From contig NZ_AP026801.1 of NCBI RefSeq assembly GCF_033095965.1, positions 558,001 to 622,000 on the forward strand: a stretch of 64,000 nt of DNA, read 5' to 3'. A model generated the notes under the pieces. That model did no database searches. It was not told where the DNA came from and saw nothing but the letters and a program-made list of their open reading frames with translations. A program made the position numbers and the translations under genes. The stretch comes from Xylocopilactobacillus apis. GTDB lineage: Bacteria > Bacillota > Bacilli > Lactobacillales > Lactobacillaceae. Shown one piece after another: positions 1-9,680 of this stretch; positions within the stretch are counted from its first letter, which is position 1; each line of letters opens with the position of its first letter.

Positions 1-1267
1 CATTAGCAGATTTAATAGTGAACTGGCCCACCCAATCAAATTTAATTAAGAGAAATATTGTTAGAATAAGTCCGATTAATGGGAAAATTACATCGGTAAT
101 AAAGTTCTTTTTGACATTAGGTAAGATTTGTTTTTTGTTCTTTCCATAGTAAAAGAGAACCACACTAACTGGAACAATTAAAAATTGAATAAAGCGAGAA
201 ATTGAACTTAAAACAATGATATTGGTCATATTATAGTTGAAAGTCATTGGTAAAATAATTGCAATTAAAAAAGTAGTAACGAAAGCTCGTAACGGGAAGT
301 TTCTTGCTGTTCGCTGATTGAACCAAGCGGGGATCTGTTTTTCTTGAGCGATTGATTCTAAGACTCTCGGAGTACTAAAAGACGCTGCGACGTTGATCCC
401 AAACATTGAAACTAAGGCGCCGTAAAGAATAATGTTTTTAACAATTTTATTTTTGAAAATTGCAACTAAAGCGACAACTTCTTTAGTTTTTACTAATGCT
501 TGAGGATTAATCATCATTGAAACACTAATGACTCCAATATAAATAACGGCGATTAAGATGATGGCTATTGGAATCGCACGTGGTAAATTTTTCTCAGGAG
601 ATTTCATATCTGCTGATCCGCTGGCGGCACTTTCAAAACCAGTAAAAGCATAAAAAGCAGCAATTGTTGCCATTACCATGACGGAAAGGTTTAATGATTT
701 CCCGTTTGCCGCGGTCAATGAATTGATTTCATTAAAGTGATTAACCCCCGTTTTTAAAATGATGACAATTCCCGCAGCAATAGTCGTAATTAGAGCTAAT
801 AATTTACCAACAGTTGAAATGTTATTGATTAATTCAAATAATTTAGGACCAAAAAGATTGATCACTAGTAGGATTAACATTAAAACAATGAATCCGATTG
901 TAATCAACAAAAAGCTATTGTTGTCACCGCCGAAGATAGAGATCACAGTTTTGATAACAGCAGTCGCCATCACTCCCCAGGCAATACTTGCAGCAATGAA
1001 ACGAGTAATTCCGATGTAAAATCCGACGTTATCACCAAAAGCTGCTTTGGCATAGGCATAGGCAGCCCCTCCGCTAGAAACATACTTGGCTGCCGCTGCA
1101 AATGAAATTGCAAGAACAGCTGCGAAGACAGCTGCCATTAAATAGACGACGGGAGCCCATTTTCCAGCCATTGTTACAACTGATCCGGGAGAAAGAAAAA
1201 TTCCTGATCCAATGATTGAATTGATGGTTAGTAAAACGATCGACCAAAATCCTAGTTTCTTTTTCAT
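1..1267 (-). CDS. APC-superfamily amino acid permease (partial, C-terminus off window)
   Basis: Reading leftward from an ATG at 1267-1265 gives an open frame of 422 codons that runs off the left edge, so the C-terminus is missing. The start reads MKKKLGFWSIVLLTINSIIG and continues with SGIFLSPGS, the classic first-helix substrate motif of the APC (LysP/GadC/YfnA-like) amino acid transporters. Multiple hydrophobic helices follow, including a segment containing FYAFTGFESAASGSAD, typical of helix 6 in this family. Its ATG shares one base with the stop of the upstream C26 hydrolase gene, so the two are almost surely co-transcribed and translationally coupled. The substrate cannot be read from sequence; the partner suggests a gamma-glutamyl compound, glutamate or GABA (inference). 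Confidence 0.88.
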   Translation of the reverse strand, partial: MKKKLGFWSIVLLTINSIIGSGIFLSPGSVVTMAGKWAPVVYLMAAVFAAVLAISFAAAAKYVSSGGAAYAYAKAAFGDNVGFYIGITRFIAASIAWGVMATAVIKTVISIFGGDNNSFLLITIGFIVLMLILLVINLFGPKLFELINNISTVGKLLALITTIAAGIVIILKTGVNHFNEINSLTAANGKSLNLSVMVMATIAAFYAFTGFESAASGSADMKSPEKNLPRAIPIAIILIAVIYIGVISVSMMINPQALVKTKEVVALVAIFKNKIVKNIILYGALVSMFGINVAASFSTPRVLESIAQEKQIPAWFNQRTARNFPLRAFVTTFLIAIILPMTFNYNMTNIIVLSSISRFIQFLIVPVSVVLFYYGKNKKQILPNVKKNFITDVIFPLIGLILTIFLLIKFDWVGQFTIKSAN

Positions 1268-2007
1268 TAAATGCCTTTCTTGGTGGCTTCTTTAATTAGT
1301 GAGCCAAATACTTGCTGGTTCATTACCGGCTGACTTTCATGAAGCATTTCTGGATGCCATTGAATCCCTAATAAGTATGGATAATCTTTTGATTCAATTG
1401 CTTCAATCACTCCGTCTTTGGCATGGGCAACAGCTTTAAAATTAGGAGCAAGATCTTTTAGTATCTGGTGATGAAAAGAGTTTACTATTAGTGAATTTTT
1501 CCCCAGAATATCATGAAGTTGACTCTGTTGTTGAACTTCGATGTGGTGAGTTACTTCAGTTGGCGAATATTTCTGCATATGACGGTAAGTTAGTTCTTTT
1601 CGGTAACTAAGATCTTGATAAAGGCTTCCGCCAAAGTAGGTATTAATTATTTGGATCCCACGGCAAATTCCTAAAATGGGGAGTTTTCTTGTCATTGCCT
1701 CTTTTATTAAGGTAAAATCAAAATCATCACGCTGAGGGGAGGTTTCCTGTAATTTTTCAAGCGGTTCTTCATGGTAATTAATCGGAGTTACATCGTGTCC
1801 GCCAGAAAGAATTAGTCCGTCAATTTGTTCAACTTGCTCTTTAATGACTTCATGATCGGTATTAAAAGGAATAATTAAAGGAATTCCACCATTTTTTTGA
1901 ACAGAAATAACATAGTCTTCATTAACGTAAGAATGATGGTATCCCGGAAATATTCCGTCTTGATCAATTAAAGTGCTGCCTGAAATTCCAATAATCGGTT
2001 TTTTCAT
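1267..2007 (-). CDS. gamma-glutamyl-gamma-aminobutyrate hydrolase family (peptidase C26, class I amidotransferase-like)
   Basis: 246 residues, the usual length for PuuD-like C26 hydrolases. Visible motifs are LILSGGHDVTP (oxyanion/turn region, about residue 88), ILGICRGIQII carrying the nucleophile Cys (about 115), SFHHQ and GIQWHPE with the catalytic His near residue 220. The family hydrolyses the gamma-glutamyl bond in compounds such as gamma-glutamyl-GABA; the actual substrate here is unknown. The ATG is preceded by AAAGGAG. It is first of a two-gene leftward operon with an APC permease, overlapping it by one base, which suggests import followed by cytosolic hydrolysis. It is divergent from the LCP gene across a 159-bp gap. 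Confidence 0.88.
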   Translation of the reverse strand: MKKPIIGISGSTLIDQDGIFPGYHHSYVNEDYVISVQKNGGIPLIIPFNTDHEVIKEQVEQIDGLILSGGHDVTPINYHEEPLEKLQETSPQRDDFDFTLIKEAMTRKLPILGICRGIQIINTYFGGSLYQDLSYRKELTYRHMQKYSPTEVTHHIEVQQQSQLHDILGKNSLIVNSFHHQILKDLAPNFKAVAHAKDGVIEAIESKDYPYLLGIQWHPEMLHESQPVMNQQVFGSLIKEATKKGI

Positions 2008-2166
2008 AAATAATAACTCCTTTAAATTTAAGATTTAAATAAGAATAAATTGTTTCCGCCATTTCGTCTACCTAAAAATTAAAGATTAAATAATATTTTT
2101 GAAGATATTTTTGCGCATTTCAAAAAAAATGATAACATTAAATCAACGTTTAATACTAAAAGGAAT

Positions 2167-3249
2167 TTGATTGTGAATAGATCAACAAGTGGAACTTCCA
2201 AAAAACACAAGTCTCATAAAGTTTTAAAAGTATTGCTATTAATCTTCTCGCTCTGCTTAATGAGCGTTGGGGTTTATGCTTGTAAATATTATACAGAAGC
2301 TCGAACCAAAATTAATAAAACTTTTCGTCCCAACCATGATAAAAATGCTGATATTAGGATTAAGAAAAAACAAAATTTAAGTGTGTTGATTTTAGGAATT
2401 GACACTGGAGAAGAGGGGCGAATTGATCGGGGTAATTCAGATACCATGATTGTGGCAACGGTTAATCCCGATGACAAAAAAATGCAGCTGGTAAGCATTC
2501 CTCGTGATACTGCTGCCCAAATTTGCGGTAACAAAGAATTCAAGATGACAAAAATTAATGCTGCTTATAATATTGGGGGAGCTCCAATGGCGAAAAGGAC
2601 AGTTTCTGAACTTTTGAATGTTCCGATTAATTACTACATTACTTTAGATATGAAGGGCCTAGAAAAAGTAGTAAATGCAGTTGGCGGAATTGATGTTGAT
2701 GTGCCATTTACCTTTACGAGTGAAGCCACTGGCGGACAAACCTTTAACAAAGGAATGCGCCATTTAGACGGTGGAATGGCCTTAGCTTATTCTAGAATGC
2801 GTCATGAAGATCCTGATGGTGATTATGGACGCCAAAAACGGCAGCAGCAGGTAATTAAAGCCATTATCCAAAGAGCTATTTCTTTTAATGGAATTCAACA
2901 TTTTTCTGGGTTGCTTGATTCAATTTCCAGCAGTATGGCTACCGATATAAGTTTTGATAACATGGTTGGACTTTTTAATAATTATCGTTCGGCGGCAGAT
3001 AACATGTCTTCTGATTCTCTAAAAGGACAAAATGCTTGGGTTCAAACGCCTGATTATGATTTTCCTTTATCGTTTCAGATTGTATCAAATACAGAATTAC
3101 AACGGGTTTCTGATAAGTTAAGGACCGGTCTCGGATTAGAAAAAACACCGATTAATAATGCAGAAACAAAAGAAAATGCCTTAAATCCAAACTTTAAATT
3201 TGATGTTACTTATGATCAAAATTATGTGATTCAACCATTAGATCAATAA
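2167..3249 (+). CDS. LytR-CpsA-Psr (LCP) family cell wall polymer ligase
   Basis: About 360 residues with a short cytoplasmic N-terminus, one membrane helix (about residues 20-40, LLLIFSLCLMSVGVYACKYY) and an extracellular LCP domain. Family signatures are visible: SVLILGIDTG, RGNSDTMIVATVNP, SIPRDT, KINAAYNIGG, NVPINYYITLDMKG, VNAVGGIDVDVP and the Arg-rich ALAYSRMRHEDPDGDYGRQKRQQQV. LCP enzymes transfer undecaprenyl-linked glycopolymers (teichoic acids, capsule) to peptidoglycan at the outer membrane face. The start is ambiguous. A TTG at 2167 lies only three bases after the AAAGG ribosome site, whereas an in-frame GTG at 2173 has a normal 9-base gap and is more likely. A strong bidirectional terminator follows. 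Confidence 0.93.
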   Translation: MIVNRSTSGTSKKHKSHKVLKVLLLIFSLCLMSVGVYACKYYTEARTKINKTFRPNHDKNADIRIKKKQNLSVLILGIDTGEEGRIDRGNSDTMIVATVNPDDKKMQLVSIPRDTAAQICGNKEFKMTKINAAYNIGGAPMAKRTVSELLNVPINYYITLDMKGLEKVVNAVGGIDVDVPFTFTSEATGGQTFNKGMRHLDGGMALAYSRMRHEDPDGDYGRQKRQQQVIKAIIQRAISFNGIQHFSGLLDSISSSMATDISFDNMVGLFNNYRSAADNMSSDSLKGQNAWVQTPDYDFPLSFQIVSNTELQRVSDKLRTGLGLEKTPINNAETKENALNPNFKFDVTYDQNYVIQPLDQ

Positions 3250-3283
3250 AAAATCGCTCAGTTATCATAACTGAGCGATTTTT
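3248..3283. terminator. bidirectional intrinsic terminator between lcp and aldB
   Basis: Perfect inverted repeat: AAAAATCGCTCAGTTA and TAACTGAGCGATTTTT around a short TCA loop, with A-run before and T-run after. It serves the rightward LCP gene and, read on the other strand, the leftward aldB gene, whose stop codon lies at its edge. Confidence 0.9.
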
Positions 3284-3996
3284 TAATTTTCGGCTTCCAT
3301 TATTGAATCAATAATTTCGCCATTGTTAAATTTTTGTTTGAGAAACTCTGAGTTTTCGATCGGAAGATTAAGGTTAAAGTCCGTGAATTGCTGGAGATAT
3401 AATTCTCCGTGATCGAGTTCTAAGTTTAAGATGTGACCTCCAGTACGGTGATCATCTGACAAGAAATGAAGATGGAAGCCAGGAGACACTGCACCTGCAT
3501 ATAAATCTGGACAGAAGTAACCGATTAACGTTCCAGTAACATTTTTATTTTGATACTCACATTGCTTGGCTGCAGTTTCAGTTAAGGTTGGATAAGGCGG
3601 TTTTTGTGGTAAAACTGCCCGCGTATGCATTAATTTAAAAGTTCCTTTTACGCGAACCGAGTAGAATAAATTTTCAGTTTGCATCTTTTCGGTTACGGAT
3701 TTTTTAAAATTTTTTAAATCTAAATTTTCTAATTGTCCCATCGAATGATCATCTAAGTAGTGAACATTGGCAAAAGGGACTTTTTCTGTTGAAGCAACTT
3801 CCCTAATTTGACCAGCAGCTGAAAATTGATATACAGTGCCGTTTAGAATCATTAGTTCTCCATCAAGTCCAGTTAGAGTGCCGATTCCGGTATCACCATG
3901 TTTGAGTAATTCACCAACGGTCTGAGTTCCTTCAAATAATCCGGGGACTAATAAAGCTAAGGTTCCATGTTGATAAAGAATATTTGGGTCTTTCAA
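3283..3996 (-). CDS. aldB: alpha-acetolactate decarboxylase
   Basis: 237 residues, full length for the AldB/BudA/AlsD family. It converts alpha-acetolactate to acetoin in the cytosol. The C-terminal part has FHLHFLSDDHRTGGHILNLE, whose HxH and downstream His match the zinc ligands of the family, plus a conserved GTLTGLDGELMI region near residue 40 and a Glu-containing beta-sheet core. The start is TTG, supported by GGAGG nine bases upstream. It lies 17 bp downstream of alsS in the same orientation, forming the acetoin operon used for pyruvate overflow and pH homeostasis, and is closed by the shared terminator at 3248-3283. Confidence 0.95.
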   Translation of the reverse strand: MKDPNILYQHGTLALLVPGLFEGTQTVGELLKHGDTGIGTLTGLDGELMILNGTVYQFSAAGQIREVASTEKVPFANVHYLDDHSMGQLENLDLKNFKKSVTEKMQTENLFYSVRVKGTFKLMHTRAVLPQKPPYPTLTETAAKQCEYQNKNVTGTLIGYFCPDLYAGAVSPGFHLHFLSDDHRTGGHILNLELDHGELYLQQFTDFNLNLPIENSEFLKQKFNNGEIIDSIMEAEN

Positions 3997-4013
3997 AATT
4001 TTACCTCCACTGA

Positions 4014-5684
4014 TTAATAAAATTGATCTGGCAGCATTGCCTGTCCGAGTTCTTCATTATCTGAGTAATCAACGGGAACATCAACGATAACTGGTCCAGT
4101 TTGCTTAAAAGCTTGATCTAAGACTTGATTAAGTTCACTTGGATCGTTGACTCTAAAACCAGTAGCGCCGAAACTTTCAGCATATTTAACAAAATCAACT
4201 GGTCCAAAATCAACGCCAGCACTTTTGTGGTATTTGATTTCTTCTTGGAATTTCACCATATCGTAATATCCATCACGCCATATGATATGAACAAGATTAA
4301 TTCCAAGTCGGACCGCAGTTTCTAATTCCATTGAGGAGAAGAGAAATCCGCCATCACCGGAAACTGACACGATTTTAGTATTAGGACGCATTAAACCAGC
4401 CGCAATTCCCCAAGGTAAAGCAACGCCAAGAGTCTGCATCCCGTTTGAAAATAGTAAATGTCGTGGTTCGTAACTTCTAAAATGTCTCGCCATCCAGATA
4501 TAATGACTTCCTACATCTACTGTCACCGTCATTTCATCAGTGACGTGTTGTTGAAGACTTTGAATAATTGCTAAAGGATGACTAAATTTGCCATTCATTA
4601 CAGGTGGGACATCGCGCTTTTGCAGTTGTTCTTGGAGACCGTTTAAGTAGTCGACGGCATCAGGTGAAACTTTATAACCGCGCAAAAGGGGATTGAGAAT
4701 TTCTAACGTCTGAGCAATATCACCGATCAATTCAGTTTCTGGCTGATAATTTTGGTCAATTTCACAAGGTACGTCATCAATAACAATAATTTGAGCATCG
4801 CGTTCAGCGTTCCAGTTACGAGGCTCATATTCTACAGCGTCATAGCCAATAGCGATTACTAAGTCACTTTTCTTCAAAAGCATGTCACCGGGTTGATTTC
4901 TAAATAAACCAACTCGTCCGAAGAAATTCTTTTCTTGTTTATGAGAAATTATGCCAGCTCCCTGGAATGTTTCAACTACAGGTAACTCTGTGACATCTAA
5001 TAAGTTTCTAATTGATGTTGTTACTTCCTGGGAAGATGCCCGCATTCCTAAAAGTAAAACTGGTAATTTAGCTTCTTTAATTCTTCTGGATAAATAAGTT
5101 AAATCTTCGTGACTAGCAGGACCCAGTTTAGGCTCTTGTAATGGTTTAACCGCTTGTGAGGTAATTTGACTGTCTACAACGTCTTGCGGAATAGATACAA
5201 AACTGGCACCTTGTTTTCCAGATTCAGCAGCTCTAAAGGCATTAGCAATAATTTCAGAAATATTATCAGGGTCTTGAACTTCAGCTGAAAATTTAGTGAT
5301 TGGCTCGAAAAGGGCTGCATTCTGCATGCTTTGATGGGTTAACCGTAAAAGATCGGCCCGTTGAACTTGCCCAGAAATTGCGACAACTGGATCTCCTTCG
5401 GCAGTTGCAGTAACAAGTCCAGTTGCGAGATTTGAAGCACCGGGTCCGCTGGTTGTTAAGACAACTCCGGGCTTGCCAGTAATTCGTCCCACCGCAGCTG
5501 CCATGAAAGCAGCATTTTGTTCATGCCGGGCGACAATTAGTTCTGGCTTTTTTGAATTTTTAGAATAAGTCAATGTTTCAAAAACTCGGTCAATTTTAGC
5601 ACCGGGAATACCAAAGACATAAGGGACATCATGGTTAGCAAGGCTATCGACCACAATATCAGCACCGTAACGGTTATCTGTCAT
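4014..5684 (-). CDS. alsS: catabolic acetolactate synthase, ThDP-dependent
   Basis: 556 residues. It condenses two pyruvates to alpha-acetolactate. The N-terminal PYR domain shows [20 protein letters not shown] and [10 protein letters not shown] with the catalytic Glu. The C-terminal PP domain carries the ThDP/Mg motif [19 protein letters not shown] and [11 protein letters not shown]. Length and the lack of a neighbouring regulatory small subunit (IlvN), together with linkage to aldB, mark it as the FAD-independent catabolic AlsS type rather than the biosynthetic IlvB. ATG with GAGGAG upstream. First gene of the leftward alsS-aldB operon; divergent from the aldo/keto reductase gene across about 170-200 bp. 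No convincing cre site was seen upstream. Confidence 0.95.
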   Translation of the reverse strand: MTDNRYGADIVVDSLANHDVPYVFGIPGAKIDRVFETLTYSKNSKKPELIVARHEQNAAFMAAAVGRITGKPGVVLTTSGPGASNLATGLVTATAEGDPVVAISGQVQRADLLRLTHQSMQNAALFEPITKFSAEVQDPDNISEIIANAFRAAESGKQGASFVSIPQDVVDSQITSQAVKPLQEPKLGPASHEDLTYLSRRIKEAKLPVLLLGMRASSQEVTTSIRNLLDVTELPVVETFQGAGIISHKQEKNFFGRVGLFRNQPGDMLLKKSDLVIAIGYDAVEYEPRNWNAERDAQIIVIDDVPCEIDQNYQPETELIGDIAQTLEILNPLLRGYKVSPDAVDYLNGLQEQLQKRDVPPVMNGKFSHPLAIIQSLQQHVTDEMTVTVDVGSHYIWMARHFRSYEPRHLLFSNGMQTLGVALPWGIAAGLMRPNTKIVSVSGDGGFLFSSMELETAVRLGINLVHIIWRDGYYDMVKFQEEIKYHKSAGVDFGPVDFVKYAESFGATGFRVNDPSELNQVLDQAFKQTGPVIVDVPVDYSDNEELGQAMLPDQFY

Positions 5685-5883
5685 AATTTTTGCTCCTCTG
5701 AATAGTTTATATTTCTATTCTACCATTGTTCAACATCTACTTTTTTAATTTTTAAAATAAAGCTTCTTTTTTTGAAAATTTAAAAATAATTTGAATTGCT
5801 GAAATATCCTGAGATTTTTTTAAAGATATTTAATATGATATAAATGTGTAAGAATGAGAAAGAAAAACGGTAGGTATAGAGAA

Positions 5884-6780
5884 TTGAGAACAATTAAACT
5901 AGGCAATTCTAATTTAGAAGTTTCAGTATTTGCTTTGGGAATCATGCGCATGTCAGCGTTAAGTACAGATCAAGCAGGTAAAGTCCTTCGAACGGCTATT
6001 GATCATGGCATCAATTTTATTGATTCAGCTGATATCTATGGAAAAGGTAAATCAGAGGAAGTATTTGCTGCTGCTATGAAAAAAGAAGGTCTAAAAAGAG
6101 ATCAATTTTATATTCAGTCCAAAGCAGGAATCGTTCCAGGTTTAAGATATGACTTTTCAAAAAAATATTTGATAAAAGCCGTTGACGGCATTCTTCAACG
6201 CATGAATATTGATTACCTTGATTCATTTTTATTGCACCGCCCAGACCCTTTAATGGATTCAAAAGAGGTTTCAGAGACTTTTAACCAGCTTTATCAGAGT
6301 GGGAAAGTGAGGCACTTTGGTGTTTCAAATTTTGATATTGGACAATTTTTATTGCTTCAGGAGGATCTGGATAAGCGTCTTTTGGTTAATCAACTGCAGT
6401 TTAGTTTAACCCACTCAGAAATGATCGATTCTGTCATCAACTTTGGTCATGGTGAAAATTTTTTAGCATTTGCTAAACGGGATAATGTTACCGTTCAAGC
6501 GTGGTCGCCTTTTCAGGCAAAATCAGGGAAAGGAAGTTTTATTGATAGTCCTGAGTATCCTAAATTAAATGAAAAATTGCGGGAATTATCAATTAAATAT
6601 CAAGTTTCAAAGAATGCGATTGCTGCTGCTTGGATTCTTCGTCATCCAGCTCAGATTCAGGTAATGTTAGGTACAATGAATCTTAAACATTTAAAAGACA
6701 GTATTGATGGAGTTGAGGTAGAATTAAGCAGACAAGAATGGTATGACTTATATTTAGCGGCTGGTAATTACTTGCCGTAA
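5884..6780 (+). CDS. aldo/keto reductase (YdhF-like oxidoreductase)
   Basis: NADPH-dependent reductase of the AKR TIM-barrel family. Visible features are FIDSADIYGKGKSEE with the Asp-Tyr catalytic pair, FYIQSKAGI with the Lys, DSFLLHRPDPL with the His, and HFGVSNFDIGQF and QVMLGTMN for cofactor binding. An ATG at 5854 would add ten basic residues (MRKKNGRYRE), but it lies only about 15 bases after a good -10 (TATGAT, 5834-5839) and has no ribosome site. The TTG at 5884 is preceded by GGTAGG at a 9-base gap and yields the family-typical start MRTIKLGNSNLEVS, so it is chosen (298 aa). pepO follows after 12 bp, probably in the same transcript. Substrate unknown. Confidence 0.88.
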   Translation: MRTIKLGNSNLEVSVFALGIMRMSALSTDQAGKVLRTAIDHGINFIDSADIYGKGKSEEVFAAAMKKEGLKRDQFYIQSKAGIVPGLRYDFSKKYLIKAVDGILQRMNIDYLDSFLLHRPDPLMDSKEVSETFNQLYQSGKVRHFGVSNFDIGQFLLLQEDLDKRLLVNQLQFSLTHSEMIDSVINFGHGENFLAFAKRDNVTVQAWSPFQAKSGKGSFIDSPEYPKLNEKLRELSIKYQVSKNAIAAAWILRHPAQIQVMLGTMNLKHLKDSIDGVEVELSRQEWYDLYLAAGNYLP

Positions 6781-6792
6781 AAAGGAGATAAC

Positions 6793-8697
6793 ATGACAGA
6801 ATACCAAGCACCAAGAATTCAAGATAATTTATATGATGCAATTAATGGCAAATGGCAGCAGGAGGCTGAGATCAAGCCTGATCGTAATTCAGCGGGAGCA
6901 AGTACAGATTTAGTTTTAGAAATTGAAAAGAATTTAATTAATGACCTTAAAGAAGCTTTGGCTGATGTAAAAGATGAACCAACTGATAATTTTCAAAAAG
7001 CAGCTTTGATTTTTGAGAAAGCGAAAGACTTTAAGAGGCGTGATGAAGAAGGAATTAAGCCGCTTTTACCACGATTAGAAAAATTACTGGCAGTTAAAAA
7101 TCTCGCTGAATTAAATGATCAAATCGTGGATTTTGCTTTAGAAGGGTATTCGCTGCCGCTTGAGTTTGGCGTAATGCCTGACATGGATGATGCAACACGC
7201 CATCAGGTAATGTTCATGTCGCCGGGAATTATTTTGCCGGATGTGACAACTTATGACGATGAAGAACAAAGTAAGCCGCTTTTGGCAGTCTATCAGAAAA
7301 TGATTACTGAACTTTTAAGTTTCACGCCGCTTAGTACTAGTCAGCAAGAGCAATTTGTTAAAGATACGATGGCTTTTGACCGCTTAATAGTACCTTTTCA
7401 TTTGAGTAATGAAGAAATGGCAGAAATTAAGAATTTAGATCATCCCATGCCAGCTAGTGAATTAGTTTTAAAAGTTAAAGAGTTGAACTTAGCTTCGATT
7501 TTACAAACAGTATTTCCAGTGGAGCCAGAGACAGTAAATGTTTTTGATCTTAATTTTGTTGATAATTTCTCTAAAGTATTTAATGAAGAAACATTTTCTC
7601 TTTGGCAGCACTGGGCCTACGTTAATGAGCTTTGTGCGCATTCAGGTATTTTAAGCCAAGAACTAAGAGTAATCGGTTCGCAATACAGCATGGAAATTTC
7701 AGGGCAGCAGGAATTAGCACCAGCTGAACGGCACGCATATAATATTGCTAATTCGGTCTTTGATGAACCGATTGGGATACATTATGGTAAAAAGTATTTT
7801 GGACCAAAAGCAAAAGCTGATGTTACCGAAATGGTCAAGAATTTAATCCGAGTTTATAAAAAACAAATTCAAAGTAATTCGTGGCTTAGTGAATCGACCA
7901 AGAAAATGGCAGTTAAAAAACTCGATACAATGACCATTAAAATGGGTTATCCCGATCAGGCAATTCCGCTTTATGATTTGTTCACAGTTAAAAGATCATC
8001 GTCTTTGTGTGAAACTCTTGATGATTTTAGTCTAATTTCTCTAAAATATTCTTTTGCGAGACTTGATAAACCAGTTGATCGGACTGAATGGGGCATGCCC
8101 GCCCAGATGGTTAACGCCCAATATGATGATTCTTTAAATGACATTACTTTTCCAGCAGCCATTCTTCAATCACCGTTTTATTCAGTGGATGCAAGTATTA
8201 GTGCTAATTTGGGTGGAGCAGGTGCGACGATTGGACATGAAATTAGTCATGCCTTTGACAATAACGGCGCACTGTTTGATGAATTAGGAAACAAAAAAGA
8301 CTGGTGGCAGCCAGAAGATTACGAAAATTTTGAAAAGTACACTGAACTGATGATTAAGCAATTTGACGGCATTCCTTACGCTGGTGGTAAGATTAACGGT
8401 AAGTTGGTGGTGAGCGAAAATATTGCGGACAACGCCGGAATTAATGCAGCCTTACAGGTTTTACATGAGTCTGGTGATGAGGACCTTGCTGAATTTTTCA
8501 AAAACTACGCTTTATCTTGGCGCACCAAGGTTCGGCCAGAGCTTGCTAAAATGTTATTGTCAGTTGATGTTCATGCACCAGCAGAACTAAGAACTAATAT
8601 TCCAGTTCCAAACTTTCCAGAATGGTACGAAGCATTTGACGTTAAGCCGACTGATAAGATGTATCGCAAGCCAGAAGATCGCTTAATTATTTGGTAA
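6793..8697 (+). CDS. pepO: neutral endopeptidase PepO (M13 neprilysin family)
   Basis: 634 residues, typical for lactic-acid-bacterial PepO. It is a zinc oligopeptidase that cuts medium-size peptides in the cytosol; no signal peptide is present. The zinc site GHEISHAFDNNGALFDE (HExxH at about residues 482-486) and the third-ligand motif SENIADNAG are intact. The C-terminus ends YRKPEDRLIIW, matching the family CxxW-type end without the Cys. AAAGGAG precedes the ATG. It likely shares a transcript with the aldo/keto reductase. A second, clearly paralogous copy lies at 23138-25033. The gene ends tail-to-tail with the Rgg regulator gene. Confidence 0.95.
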   Translation: MTEYQAPRIQDNLYDAINGKWQQEAEIKPDRNSAGASTDLVLEIEKNLINDLKEALADVKDEPTDNFQKAALIFEKAKDFKRRDEEGIKPLLPRLEKLLAVKNLAELNDQIVDFALEGYSLPLEFGVMPDMDDATRHQVMFMSPGIILPDVTTYDDEEQSKPLLAVYQKMITELLSFTPLSTSQQEQFVKDTMAFDRLIVPFHLSNEEMAEIKNLDHPMPASELVLKVKELNLASILQTVFPVEPETVNVFDLNFVDNFSKVFNEETFSLWQHWAYVNELCAHSGILSQELRVIGSQYSMEISGQQELAPAERHAYNIANSVFDEPIGIHYGKKYFGPKAKADVTEMVKNLIRVYKKQIQSNSWLSESTKKMAVKKLDTMTIKMGYPDQAIPLYDLFTVKRSSSLCETLDDFSLISLKYSFARLDKPVDRTEWGMPAQMVNAQYDDSLNDITFPAAILQSPFYSVDASISANLGGAGATIGHEISHAFDNNGALFDELGNKKDWWQPEDYENFEKYTELMIKQFDGIPYAGGKINGKLVVSENIADNAGINAALQVLHESGDEDLAEFFKNYALSWRTKVRPELAKMLLSVDVHAPAELRTNIPVPNFPEWYEAFDVKPTDKMYRKPEDRLIIW

Positions 8698-8703
8698 TAA
8701 ACT

Positions 8704-9588
8704 TTATTGCAGTCTCGTTGAGACTGTTTTTTTATTTTCCAAGCAATCATTAATGAACGTGGTGAAATCTTGCGTTACATTCGGAAGTTCATAAAGTTCA
8801 AAAATTTTAATTTCTGCCAGAAGTTTATTATAGCGACTTTGATCAAAATTAATCATTAAATCTCGCAATTGAGTATAAATAGAATAAAGAATTCGATCAT
8901 AAATTGAGTTTGGACTTTCTTTTATAAAGCTGTTAAATGTTTCTAAGTAAAGATCAAGACTGTTTAAATTATTTCGTTCAAAAGCAAGAATAATGGCATT
9001 ATTGGCATAATTAATCTGGTAGTCATGTTTTTGATTTTGTCCCAGTGGGAATTTATTTAATGAGCGAAGGATGGTTTGATGATGAGTTTTGATAAATTCA
9101 TTATCGAAAATAAACAATAAATTTGTATACAATGAAACATCATTAATAAACCAAGTTTCAAATTTCATCAGATAGGTCTGAATTGTTTCTTTAATTTCTT
9201 TAAGATCATTAAGCGGGAGATTATGAATTTTATGGTAGACTGCACGACTTCTCATTGCATTAATTTTATGTTTTAAAATTCCATTTTTTTGATAAAGTTC
9301 CATTTCAGATTTGACAAATGTTTCCATTTCTTTTTTATCATAACGGGTTTTATTAATTTGGTTTAAAAATTTTTGAGAGTCAGTAACATGATCTTCTGCC
9401 GCTAGTGTAAAGAACTCAATGGGGTGTATATCTAGTTTATCTAGAAAATTAAGTAAAACGTCAGTTGGAATATTTCCTGATTTTTCCATTCTAGATAAAG
9501 CAGTTTGAGAGGAAATATCTGCTGCTAACTGTTGTTGGGATAATCCTCTGCTGATCCGTAAGGATTTTAGTAAATTTCCATAATTCAT
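8704..9588 (-). CDS. Rgg/GadR/MutR family transcriptional regulator
   Basis: 294 residues. The N-terminal XRE-type helix-turn-helix (LKSLRISRGLSQQQLAADI..SQTALSRMEKSGNIP, residues 8-45) is followed by an all-helical domain rich in Asn/Lys/Phe that resembles the TPR-like peptide-binding domain of Rgg proteins (LYLETFNSFI, YSIYTQLRDL). Rgg proteins are typically switched by imported short peptides and control adjacent genes. This one is divergent from a bacteriocin-associated membrane protein/ABC pair, so control of that operon is likely (inference). GGAG precedes the ATG. A canonical SHP hydrophobic pheromone gene was not found; see the short frame at 9681-9725. Confidence 0.88.
   Translation of the reverse strand: MNYGNLLKSLRISRGLSQQQLAADISSQTALSRMEKSGNIPTDVLLNFLDKLDIHPIEFFTLAAEDHVTDSQKFLNQINKTRYDKKEMETFVKSEMELYQKNGILKHKINAMRSRAVYHKIHNLPLNDLKEIKETIQTYLMKFETWFINDVSLYTNLLFIFDNEFIKTHHQTILRSLNKFPLGQNQKHDYQINYANNAIILAFERNNLNSLDLYLETFNSFIKESPNSIYDRILYSIYTQLRDLMINFDQSRYNKLLAEIKIFELYELPNVTQDFTTFINDCLENKKTVSTRLQ
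8710..8733 (+). terminator. pepO terminator inside the 3' end of the rgg gene
   Basis: CAGTCTC-GTT-GAGACTG followed by seven T residues. It lies just after the pepO stop, overlapping the last codons of the convergent Rgg gene, so the same bases encode the regulator's C-terminus and end pepO transcription. Confidence 0.8.
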
Positions 9589-9611
9589 AGCATCTCCATA
9601 ATTAACCGATA

Positions 9612-9651
9612 TTGCATAAAAAGTTATATCTATTATATAAAATTATATAAT
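9612..9651 (+). promoter_or_regulatory. candidate promoter/operator of the bacteriocin-type operon
   Basis: TTGCAT (9612-9617) and TATAAA (9636-9641) lie 18 bases apart. They overlap an AT-only near-palindrome, ATTATATAAAATTATATAAT (9632-9651), in the divergent gap between the Rgg gene and the membrane protein gene, a plausible Rgg target. Such AT-rich sequence can arise by chance. Confidence 0.35.
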
Positions 9652-9680
9652 TGTCACAAGAAATATATAAAGGAGAAAAT

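Noticed and set aside
759-1019. Plus-strand frame of 86 codons
   Set aside because: It is antisense to the APC permease; protein is low-complexity with no ribosome site.
5854-5883. ATG start for the aldo/keto reductase
   Set aside because: Too close to the -10, no ribosome site, and adds ten basic residues foreign to the family.
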